A stretch of 64,000 nucleotides of DNA, taken from positions 62,001 to 126,000 of the forward strand of contig CAJTEN010000014.1 in the NCBI GenBank assembly GCA_910575245.1. The letters are read 5' to 3'. The DNA is from Clostridia bacterium. GTDB lineage: Bacteria > Bacillota > Clostridia > Lachnospirales > Lachnospiraceae. Below the pieces are notes generated by a model, which saw only the letters and a list, made by a program, of their open reading frames with translations, searched no databases and was not told where the DNA came from. This document shows positions 29,211 to 37,500 of this stretch, piece by piece; within the stretch, counting starts at the first letter, position 1; each line of letters opens with the position of its first letter. The position numbers were made by a program, and so were the translations under genes.

Positions 29211-29433
29211 ACGAATTTCTGTAACAGTTCAGCCTGCGGCTTCCCTGTTACGGAATCTGCCCATTCTAAGCCATCTGCAGCGAGGGGCAGATTCCCTTTT
29301 GGCCAAATTTACATGTTCTCACGGACTTTGCAGCAATTGCAAAGTCCTGGGCCGAACTGTTCTGCCTCCGGCTCTTGCAGGAGCTCTATACGGTAACTTC
29401 TGCAAGGGTGAAAACGAAATTCCCAATGCCGTT
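29202..29433. repeat. Densely folded inverted-repeat element
   Basis: Outer arms AACGGCATaacGAATTTC (29202-29219) and GAAATTCccaATGCCGTT (29416-29433) enclose at least four stems: GTAACAG/CTGTTAC (29221-29251) with an inner AGCC/GGCT; GGAATCTGCCC/GGGGCAGATTCC (29252-29295); GGACTTTGCA/TGCAAAGTCC (29323-29347); CTTGCAG/CTGCAAG (29374-29406). AACAGTTCAGCC (29223-29234) can alternatively pair with GGCCGAACTGTT (29350-29361). No protein frame. Either a MITE-like mobile element or a structured RNA; outer arms with nested stems favour the former. Confidence 0.6.
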
Positions 29434-29444
29434 AACTACAAATT

Positions 29445-29698
29445 AAGCATATAAAAGGATATAATCTGTGAGAGTTGCTCTCATCATATATGGGAAGAAG
29501 CTTCCTGTCTGATATAATCTGTCATGGTCGGATATTAACCGATGAATGTATGCTTATTTTCCAACACAAAGAAAATAGCAGAAGATTTTATCGGACAGGG
29601 GATGCCGTATATCTTGCATATATGGAATTGTTGATGAACTAATCGCTCCTGTTATTCTCCGGGGGAGTCTTCTGCGGACGGGAGGATGAAAAATAGTC
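29445..29698 (+). promoter_or_regulatory. Conserved hairpin-rich leader of Rpn-like copy 1
   Basis: Arms AAGCATA (29445-29451) and TATGCTT (29549-29555) enclose TGAGAG/CTCTCA, GGAAG/CTTCC and TCGG/CCGA stems. A second domain has GCAGAAGA (from 29578) pairing with TCTTCTGC near 29667-29675, and an inner stem 29605-29612/29618-29625. The same layout stands before copy 2, with substitutions that mostly keep pairing. It may be a cis-acting RNA or part of the duplicated mobile unit. Confidence 0.5.
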
Positions 29699-30643
29699 GT
29701 GAACAGAGCGGAAGAGAAAAAGGATACTGCACAGAAAGATTTTATGGCGTTCCCGGACATTGCGGCGGATGCAATAAATGTATTGTTGTATCGTGGCAGA
29801 ACGCTTACAGACGCAGATAATCTGCAGCCGGGACCGACAGAAACAATCTATCAGGGCAGAGAGAGATTACGGGATCAGTATGAGGACTTGTGTAAATATG
29901 AAATAGCAGACGGAAGAATCAGAGTAATGTACCTGATTGCTAACCAGATTAAGGTAGACGGTAAGATGCTGCTCAGAAAAGCAGGTTATACAGGAGGCGC
30001 TTACAGAGAGCAGTATGAAGGGAAAGTGAAGGACATCTTTCCGGTTGCTGAATTTATTCTCTATTGGGGCAGGCCAAGGTGGAGAAGCAGCCGTGATCTC
30101 AGACAGATGCTTAAGAAGCGCAGTTCGGATCATAGTATTCCGGAAGAGGCGTGGGAATACATTGATGAAATAAAGCTGCATGTATATGAAATGCGGCATC
30201 TGCCGGAAGAGACAAGGGAGCTGTTCCAGAGTGATATGAGGATTGTAGTAGACTATCTGGCAGAAGGCGATGAGTATCGATCAGACAGAAAGATCGTACA
30301 TAAGGCAGCGCTGATCAGGATGATCAGGGTGCTGTCCGGAGAGAAGGATACAGATGATGTAGAAAAATGGCTGGAGGAACAGGGAATCGGAGAGGAGGAT
30401 GAAATAACGGTGTGCGAATTATTTGATCAGTATGTGAGACAGGGACGAGAAGAGGGAAGACGAGAAGGAATGCAAGAAGGCAGAGCAGAAGGACGGCGGG
30501 AGGGTAGAGTAGAGGGAGAAGCCAGACGCCTCGTAGCAGACATAGAAAACGCCATGAAATTCTTCCAGGTTACGCTTGAGAAAGCATGTGAGGGCTTGGG
30601 CACTACTGTGGGCAGGTATGAGGAAGCTAAGAGGATGCTTTGA
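29699..30643 (+). CDS. Rpn-family nuclease/transposase-like protein, tandem copy 1
   Basis: 314 residues of the group annotated in Lachnospiraceae as Rpn family recombination-promoting nuclease/putative transposase (PD-(D/E)XK fold). N terminus DFMAFPDIAADAINVLLYRG and core TETIYQGRERLRDQYEDLCKYEI...MYLIANQ match that group. The canonical E-N-Q of the active site appears here as A-N-Q, so catalysis is doubtful. A helical C-terminal half ends in a charged EGR repeat tail (REEGRREGMQEGRAEGRREG) typical of the group. Starts with GTG, with GGAGG 13 nt upstream, a weak arrangement. Copy 2 is nearly identical, which implies recent duplication or conversion. RpnA-type proteins promote RecA-independent recombination in E. 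coli; the role here is inferred only. Confidence 0.75.
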   Translation: MNRAEEKKDTAQKDFMAFPDIAADAINVLLYRGRTLTDADNLQPGPTETIYQGRERLRDQYEDLCKYEIADGRIRVMYLIANQIKVDGKMLLRKAGYTGGAYREQYEGKVKDIFPVAEFILYWGRPRWRSSRDLRQMLKKRSSDHSIPEEAWEYIDEIKLHVYEMRHLPEETRELFQSDMRIVVDYLAEGDEYRSDRKIVHKAALIRMIRVLSGEKDTDDVEKWLEEQGIGEEDEITVCELFDQYVRQGREEGRREGMQEGRAEGRREGRVEGEARRLVADIENAMKFFQVTLEKACEGLGTTVGRYEEAKRML

Positions 30644-30778
30644 AACTATCATATAAGAACTGCATATGAAATTGTCAGAGGCCTGCTTGAAAGGCTATCA
30701 GATGAGATAATAAAGCAGTTTATTAGTGAAGTGACGTTGAAGTGTATTTTTTAAATGGTGTAGTACAAATATTGAATT

Positions 30779-31034
30779 AAGCATATAGCAAGATAGAATC
30801 TGTGAGAGCAATTCTCATCATAATAAAGGAGAAGAATTTCCTGTCTGATAAAATCTGTCATAATCGGATCCAAACCGATGATCGTATGCTTATTTTCCAA
30901 GAAAAAGAAAATAGCAGAAGATTATATCGGACAAAGGATGTCGCATATTTTGCATGTGTGTGAATGCTGATGGAATAACCGGTCTTGTTATCCTCCGATT
31001 TAAGCTTCTGCGGATAGGGGGATAAAGAGGAGTA
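30779..31034 (+). promoter_or_regulatory. Conserved hairpin-rich leader of Rpn-like copy 2
   Basis: Counterpart of 29445-29698: arms AAGCATA (30779-30785) and TATGCTT (30885-30891), stems TGAGAG/TTCTCA and ATCGG/CCGAT, GCAGAAG/CTTCTGC, and an inner stem 30942-30948/30954-30960. In that stem the T-A pair of copy 1 (29608-29622) is C-G here (30944-30958), a compensatory change. Confidence 0.5.
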
Positions 31035-31967
31035 GTGAACAAGGCGGAAGAGAAAAAGGATACTGCACAGAAAGATTTTATGGCGTTCCCGGACATTGCG
31101 GCGGATACAATAAATACATTGTTGTATCGTGGCAGAATGCTTACAGACGCAGATAATCTGCAGCCGGGACCGACAGAAACAATCTATCAGGGCAGAGAGA
31201 GATTACGGGATCAGTATGAGGACTTGTGTAAATATGAAATAGCAGACGGAAGAATCGGAATAATGTACCTGATTGCTAACCAGACTAAGGTGGACGGTAA
31301 GATGCTGCTCAGAAAAGCAGGTTATACAGGAGGAGCCTATAGAGAGCAGTATGAAGGAAAAGTGAAGGACATCTTTCCGGTTGTTGAATTTATTCTCTAT
31401 TGGGGCAGGCAAAGGTGGGGAAGCAGCCGTGATCTCAGACAGATGCTTAAGAAGCGCAGTTCGGATCATAGTATTCCGGAAGAGGCGTGGGAATACATTG
31501 ATGAAATAAAGCTGCATGTATATGAAATGCGGCATCTGCCGGAAGAGACAAGGGAGCTGTTCCAGAGTGATATGAGGATTGTAGTAGACTATCTGGCAGA
31601 AGGCAATGAGTATCGATCAGACAGAAAGATCGTACATAAGGCAGCGCTGATCAGGATGATCAGGGTGCTGTCCGGAGAGAAGGATACAGATGATGTAGAA
31701 AAATGGCTGGAGGAACAGGGAATCGGAGAGGAGGATGAAATAACGGTGTGCGAATTATTTGATCAGTATGTGAGACAGGGACGCGAAGAGGGAATGCAGG
31801 AAGGCAGAGCAGAAGGACGGCAAGAAGGCATAGTAGAGGGAGAAGCCAGACGCCTTGTAGCAGATATAGAAAACGCCATGAAATTCTTTCAGGTTACGCT
31901 TGAGAAGGCATGTGAGGGATTGGGTACTACTGTGGGTAGGTATGAGGAAGCTAAGAGAATGCTTTGA
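31035..31967 (+). CDS. Rpn-family nuclease/transposase-like protein, tandem copy 2
   Basis: 310 residues, near-identical to copy 1 throughout. Differences are scattered single substitutions (for example RVMYLIANQIK becomes GIMYLIANQTK; AEGDEY becomes AEGNEY) and a shorter, rearranged EGR tail (REEGMQEGRAEGRQEGIVEGEARR). The active-site E-N-Q is again A-N-Q. GTG start; AGAGGAG lies only 2 nt away, so translation may be weak or may begin at an internal ATG (MAFPDIAAD). Function as for copy 1, by family only. Confidence 0.75.
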   Translation: MNKAEEKKDTAQKDFMAFPDIAADTINTLLYRGRMLTDADNLQPGPTETIYQGRERLRDQYEDLCKYEIADGRIGIMYLIANQTKVDGKMLLRKAGYTGGAYREQYEGKVKDIFPVVEFILYWGRQRWGSSRDLRQMLKKRSSDHSIPEEAWEYIDEIKLHVYEMRHLPEETRELFQSDMRIVVDYLAEGNEYRSDRKIVHKAALIRMIRVLSGEKDTDDVEKWLEEQGIGEEDEITVCELFDQYVRQGREEGMQEGRAEGRQEGIVEGEARRLVADIENAMKFFQVTLEKACEGLGTTVGRYEEAKRML

Positions 31968-32021
31968 GAAAGCGGATGTAGAGAATTTGCTAATAGGATG
32001 AGATGGCGAAGCGGCAAAATG

Positions 32022-32278
32022 TAAAATGGCTAGAGGAACAGGGAATCGGAGAGGAGGATGAAGTAACGGTGTGTGAATTATTTGATCAGTATGTGAGACA
32101 GGGACGCGAAGAAGGAAGACGAGAAGGAATGCAGGAGGGCAGAGCAGAGGGAGAAGCCAGACGCCTTGTAGCAGATATAGAAAACGCCATGAAATTCTTC
32201 CAGGTTACGCTTGAGAAGGCATGTGAGGGTCTGGGCACCACTGTGGGCAAGTATGAGGAAGCTAAGAGGATGCTTTGA
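32022..32278 (+). pseudogene. 3' fragment of an Rpn-like gene, copy 3
   Basis: From KWLEEQGIGEEDEVTVCELFDQYVRQGREEG to the shared terminus YEEAKRML this matches the last 85 or so residues of copies 1 and 2, with a third version of the EGR tail. The first 230 or so codons are missing. The short upstream ATG (32003) is chance; the fragment probably arose by unequal recombination in the array. Confidence 0.85.
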
Positions 32279-32409
32279 AAAAATACAGATGTAGGATAAT
32301 TATCTAGGAAGGGATTGCGAGGATCGAGCATCATAAGGCACAAGATAAGCTGCCAGGTGATTTTATTCTGCCAGTTTATTATGTGTTCTGGTGAGTAAAG
32401 AGTTATCTC

Positions 32410-33691
32410 ATGTATGAGTTTACCATACGGTCATGCTGAATTTTATTTGATAAAGTTTTATGCCATTTTGAATCCTGTTTTCCAGAAAAGCTTCCTTCCG
32501 CTGGTTTGTTACTATTGCTATAGGCCTGATGTTGCGCTCCGATAAGCTTGGTGTTACATCCGTCATCCGTAACCTTGCGCTTTGCCCAGAATGTTATGAT
32601 TCTATGATACATTTTTTCCGGGCTTCCTCCTGGTCGTTGGAAACAATACTACTGCACTGGTTTTCTGCCGTGAAAAAGTTCTCTCCTCTTTATAAGGAAG
32701 GGCAGTTCTGTGTCCTTGTTGGGGACGGTGTTAAGCAGTCCAAGGAAGGGCGCCGTATGTCCGGGGTGAAAAAACTGTTCCAGGAGTCTGAAAATTCTGC
32801 AAAACCGGAATATATCCATGGACATATGTTCGGCTGGCTTGGCATCCTGGCAGGAGCGGCACGTTGTTGGGCATGTATCCCCTTAAGCATCAGGATCCAT
32901 GACGGCCTCCAGGCTGCCCGGGGATGGGAAGGCGCCTCTGCTTCCGGCGGTTCCCATGTGGTACAGATGGTGGAAAATGCATACTCTGCCGCCCGTACCG
33001 TCGGGGATTCCCTGCTGTTACTGGACAGATATTTCTTAACTGTCCCTGCCCTTGAAAAGCTGAAAGCCTTTAACAACAGTGCAGATGTGCACATGGAAGT
33101 TGTCACAAAAGCCAAAAAGTCCTGTGTTGCATTTGAAAAACCCAGCCCCGCAGGCCTGGAAGAGGGTGGCCGCCCAAAAAGGGGACTGCTGTCCACCTGA
33201 AGGAAATGTTTGTCTCCAATAAAGAACTATTCCAGGAGACAGAAGTTGAGCTTTATGGTAAGAAAGAATCCATCCGTTACTATTGCATCGACCTGTTATA
33301 GGGCAACCGGTTTTGATCAAAGCATATGTCGAAACTGAGCCATTATCAGAAAAAAGAAGAGCCCAGCCCATTATAGCAGGTGGAAAACACAAGGGACCGT
33401 CAGAACATATTAAAAGCAGTGCGAGCGATCCAGATGCATATGGCTCTGTCCTGCATTGCAATGGGGATACTCCAGACCCTGTCTGTTATGTCTATCGGAG
33501 AACTGGAATCGAGCCAGCTGTGTTACCAGCGGACGCCTTCAAGAGGACGGGTGTCGGAGACTGCCCTTATGCACCATTTGAGGAAATATTTTTTCCTGTT
33601 TATGGAAAAATAGCCAGAATTACAAATAACTCAAATAATTCAGGCACAACAGGATACGTCAGGAATTTATTGGGGTTCCCTGGCTTCTTAG
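32410..33691 (+). pseudogene. Degenerate DDE transposase
   Basis: The longest intact part (32529-33200) reads as a DDE transposase: VLVGDGVKQSKEGRRMSGVKKLFQESE with the first Asp and SLLLLDRYFLTVPAL with the second. Upstream, 32410-32528 holds stop-broken N-terminal sequence (MYEFTIRS, VFQKSFLPLVCYY). A frameshift after PKRGLLS leads to KEMFVSNKELFQE...GKKESIRYYCIDL, then a deletion, more stops, and the C terminus RDRQNILKAVRAIQMHMALSC...RKYFFLFMEK. The relic ends GIYWGSLAS at 33691. I did not find convincing terminal inverted repeats, so the IS family is left open (IS4-like is likely). Confidence 0.8.
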
Positions 33692-34149
33692 AGGTATGAA
33701 CTTATTACTCACAAGAATATTAGAATAGCCAAAAAGTTTCTTGACGATTAGTGTGGTGGTAATAACATTTATGAGTGTATAAGGGAGTGGAAATTTTAGT
33801 TGAAGCTTATGATCTCGACATCATGATATTGATTCAATTGGTATTAGCATATGGTAATCAGAAAGGTTGACGCAAGAATACACTTGTATTATAATAGTAT
33901 TCGCTAATAGGGAAAAAGCAATTTTAGGAACACAAACTTGTTTTCCGTTATTGGTAAAGCGTTTACCATATATAATAGCACTCAAAAGAAACCCCATAGA
34001 AATGCACGTATATTTAAGTAAAAACTGGGTGATATATCTTTATAAATTTAATTCTGACCTGGGTTCTGTAGGACTTTTATTTATTAATCGAATGTGCTAT
34101 TATATCCATGTACAACTGGAACCATTATTTGTATGGAAAGGGGGATTTA
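33692..34149. other. AT-rich stretch with no gene
   Basis: No credible coding region. An extended -10 promoter (TGC-TATTAT, 34095-34103) near its right end could start the operon of the small membrane protein and S8 protease copy 3. GC drops sharply here and stays low to about 40.9 kb. Confidence 0.5.
34095..34103 (+). promoter_or_regulatory. Extended -10 promoter element
   Basis: TGC followed by TATTAT (34098-34103), with only TTTTAT at the -35 position. About 40 nt upstream of the ATG at 34150. Confidence 0.4.
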
Positions 34150-34530
34150 ATGAAGAGAAAGATGTTGACAGTTGTAATAGTAATTATTGTAGTCATTGCG
34201 CTGGTGTTTGTAGGGTGGTATGTAATGTTTGTACACTTTAGTATGGGACCGGCATTTCCGTTTTTGAAAGTTCAGAAAATGAACATAGAAGGCATGGAGC
34301 GGGTGATGGTAGCGGATAATTCTTTGATGGCGGAAACAAAAACAGAAGAGGATGCGCGAGAGATTGCAGAACAATATGGTATTGAATTTGTATCCTTTGA
34401 GAATGGGATTGCATTGTACCATACAGAAGAAGATCCATTTGAAGTAATTGCCAGAGGACAGGAGAATGGCTATCCACGGCTGTCGGTCAACTATATCAGA
34501 ACTGGAAATGATACGGATGGAGTACAGTAG
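34150..34530 (+). CDS. Small membrane-anchored protein resembling the S8 prodomain
   Basis: 126 residues: one N-terminal membrane segment (MLTVVIVIIVVIALVFVGWYVMF, about residues 5-27), then an outer domain. Its second half, AETKTEEDAREIAEQYGIEFVSFENGIALYHTEED...YPRLSVNYIR, lines up with the prodomain of the protease encoded just downstream (AADSQEEAEMIAEAYNAEIRGFENGVLLLKLREG...LPAVWPNYYR) with the same spacing of EEA, IAE-Y, FENG and NY-R. Prodomains of subtilases act as folding chaperones and inhibitors, so this could be a tethered inhibitor or chaperone in trans; that is inference. AAAGGGGG precedes the ATG; the protease gene starts 39 nt after the stop, apparently one operon. Confidence 0.7.
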   Translation: MKRKMLTVVIVIIVVIALVFVGWYVMFVHFSMGPAFPFLKVQKMNIEGMERVMVADNSLMAETKTEEDAREIAEQYGIEFVSFENGIALYHTEEDPFEVIARGQENGYPRLSVNYIRTGNDTDGVQ

Positions 34531-34569
34531 AAATACAGGTTAACAAATAACAGAGAATGGAGGAAAAAG

Positions 34570-37500
34570 ATGAAAAGCAAGAAATGGAAAGGAAGCAAGT
34601 CGGTCTTGCCGTTATTGCTTTCCGTAATGATGATTGTAGAGCCGCTTGGACCAGCAATTACGGTTCGTGCTGAGGAGATGGTGCCGCCAGCCATAGAGGC
34701 AGAGATTGATGAACAGGAAGAGAATGTAAATGTGGAAGAGACTCTCCCTGATAGTGAAGAAGTAAAGGAAGAGGCCGATAACGAGGCGGAGAATGACACA
34801 GAACAGGACATTAATAATCAGGAAACTGAAAAGAATCCGGTAAGCGAGACAGAGGAGGAAACTGAAAAGAATCCGGTAAGCGAGACAGAGGAGGAAACTG
34901 AAGATTCTGATGTTGAAAATACAGAACAGAAAGATGGGGTTTCTGAAGAACCCTCAGATACGGGAAATCATGAGACAGATGAAAATGTTCCTTCAGAAAA
35001 AGATAGCGTGTCTGAAAACGAATTAGGGGAAGATAGTGTATCCGGAAATGATATAGAAGAAGAGGAGCAGGACGGTGATACGGAGCAGTTCACTGATATG
35101 CCAGAGAAGTATCAGCTTACCGCTGCGCAGCGCATCGAAAAAGAGGTGTTAGCGGGTGAAGTATCAAATATTAACGAAGCTGATGAAGGCATCTTGTATG
35201 CCAAAGGTCAGGTTATGGTGGCAGCAGATTCTCAGGAAGAAGCCGAGATGATTGCTGAAGCATATAATGCCGAGATTAGAGGTTTTGAGAATGGAGTGCT
35301 GTTGCTGAAGCTACGGGAAGGAAACACGGTAGCCAGTGCAGTAAAGGCGGCAGCATCTGCAAGAAACAGACTGCCTGCGGTATGGCCAAACTATTATCGC
35401 TACCCGTATATACAAGAAGCATCAGCAGAGAGCAATACTGATACGATTCAAATCGAAGAAGAAGAGTATGAGATAGAGGATAATGGTGGTATGGCATATT
35501 CGGACGAAGAAGGCGTTCCGGATTTGGAAGCATATGCGCAGACAATTGCTGACTATAACGATCCAGATCTCATGCCGAGCAGTAGTCAGTACCAGTGGCA
35601 GCATGTGGCAGTAGGATCTCCTTACGCATGGGCGGAAGGATATACTGGTCAGGGAGTTAAAGTAGCGGTGCTTGATACGGGTGTAATGGGTACCCACAGT
35701 GAATTGGCGCTGGCAGGTGAAGCCGATACAACAGGCACATCAGTTGTGACTGGATCAGGTGCTGCAAGTGATAAAGGCGGACATGGCACACATGTGGCAG
35801 GTATTATTGGTGCAAAAGCAAATAATAATGACGGTGGAGCCGGTATTGCGCCAGATGCAACATTGTATGCCGTCAACGTATTAAGTGGAGAAGGTGAGAA
35901 TGCCGGTACAGACTGGGCAATAACACAGGGTATTGAACAAGCCATGTTGTGGGATGTGGATATCATTAATATGAGTTTGGGCGGCCCGGGATATAATGAG
36001 TTATGCCAGCAGACAGTAACAAAGGCATATAATAAAGGAATTGCCATATTTGTAGCGGCTGGTAATGACGGAGCAAGCTGCATTAATTATCCGGCACATT
36101 ATGATCACATAATCTGTGTGGCGGCTACTGATCCGGACAATAGCAGGGCTGATTTTTCTACTTATGGTTCGTGGGTGGACTTAAGTGCCCCCGGTGTAGC
36201 AATCTGGTCTACATATTATAATGGCGCTTATACAATTATGGATGGTACATCCATGGCATGTCCTGTTGCAGCAGGAGAAGCAGCAGTAATACTGAGTGGC
36301 GATGATTCCTTGAGGGGAATGGCCAAAGACGGGAAAAAAGTAGATGCGCTGGAAAGTAAGATGAAAAGTAATGCTGTCAAAGTTTCTGGTAGCGGAATGG
36401 GCGCTGGTGTTACAAGCTTGACGAAAGTGTTTAATCTTACTACGGTTTCTGTGAAACCGCAGGCTCCGGTAATCAGTATTGAGCCTGATGATAAATCGAA
36501 AGCACAGAGGGTTACGGTTACAATTACTGCACAGAGTGGTATGACAATCTACTATACGGATAACGGTAAGAATCCAGTATACAAGGATGGTGTGGCAGAC
36601 ACAAATACTCAGGTGTATACACAGCCTTTTGATATAACAAATAATGCCAAGGGAACGATCAAGGCAATAGCGGTTAATGAGAGTGGAATTGTCAGCGCGG
36701 TGAAATCTGCCAAATATACATTAATGCCGTACGTGAGCGATATTCTGATATCTGGTGTACAACGGGTAGCGAAAGGCAAGAGTATCCAGCTTACAGCGGA
36801 AGTATTTCCAGAATATGCAACGAATAAAAAACTGGAATGGAAGTTGTATACGAAAGACGGTGTGGAAGCTACGGCAGTAAAAGACAATATCAGCATTAGC
36901 TCTTCCGGTAAGATTACAGCGAAACCAAATGCGACAGAGAATTCGGAGTATACTGTTCGTGCAACAGCGATGGATGGTTCTGGAACATATGATGAGTATG
37001 TGATAACGGTTATTGCGAGCACTAAGATGAAGAGTGTTAGTTTTGATCAGAAGAACCTAATATTGAATATTCCGAAGGATCAGAACTACGATTTGTCATC
37101 GATTTTTAAGGCAGAATTTGCTGATGGAACATCGGCTGGAGTGATTGATTTCAAGTGGAGCAGTAATAATAAGAAAATTGCTACGGTAGACAGCAATGGT
37201 GTTGTGTGGCCCCTTAAAGCAGGTAAGGCTACGATTACTGCGCTTGCCGATGATTCAAGTGGTAAGAAAGCAACCTGTAAAATTACAATTAAACAGCAGG
37301 CAACGGACATTCAGATCTCAGGCTCCTCTTCGGTGGCCGCAGGCAAGAGTGTAACATACAAAGCAACGATTCAACCAACAGATGTATCGATAAAGAAAGT
37401 TACTTGGAGTGTAGTGGATGATGCTACTGGCCAGGAACCTGCTGCAAGCACAGGTGTAAAGATTAATAAGAGCAATGGTAAACTGACTACAAAGATCTCC

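Larger units (their letters stand above)
29440..32278 (+). repeat. Tandem array of Rpn-like units (two full, one 3' fragment)
   Basis: Unit 1 (leader and gene, about 29440-30643) is repeated as unit 2 (about 30774-31967); a third partial unit (about 32022-32278) retains only the 3' end. Coding parts are nearly identical; leaders and the EGR-repeat segment differ more. Confidence 0.85.

Noticed and set aside
30430..32170. CRISPR-like regular repeats
   Set aside because: The periodic pattern is the in-frame EGR codon repeat of the Rpn-like tails; units are about 12 nt, not repeat-spacer.
33867..34241. Open frame before the small membrane protein
   Set aside because: AT-rich, no ribosome binding site, and it overlaps the better-supported gene at 34150.
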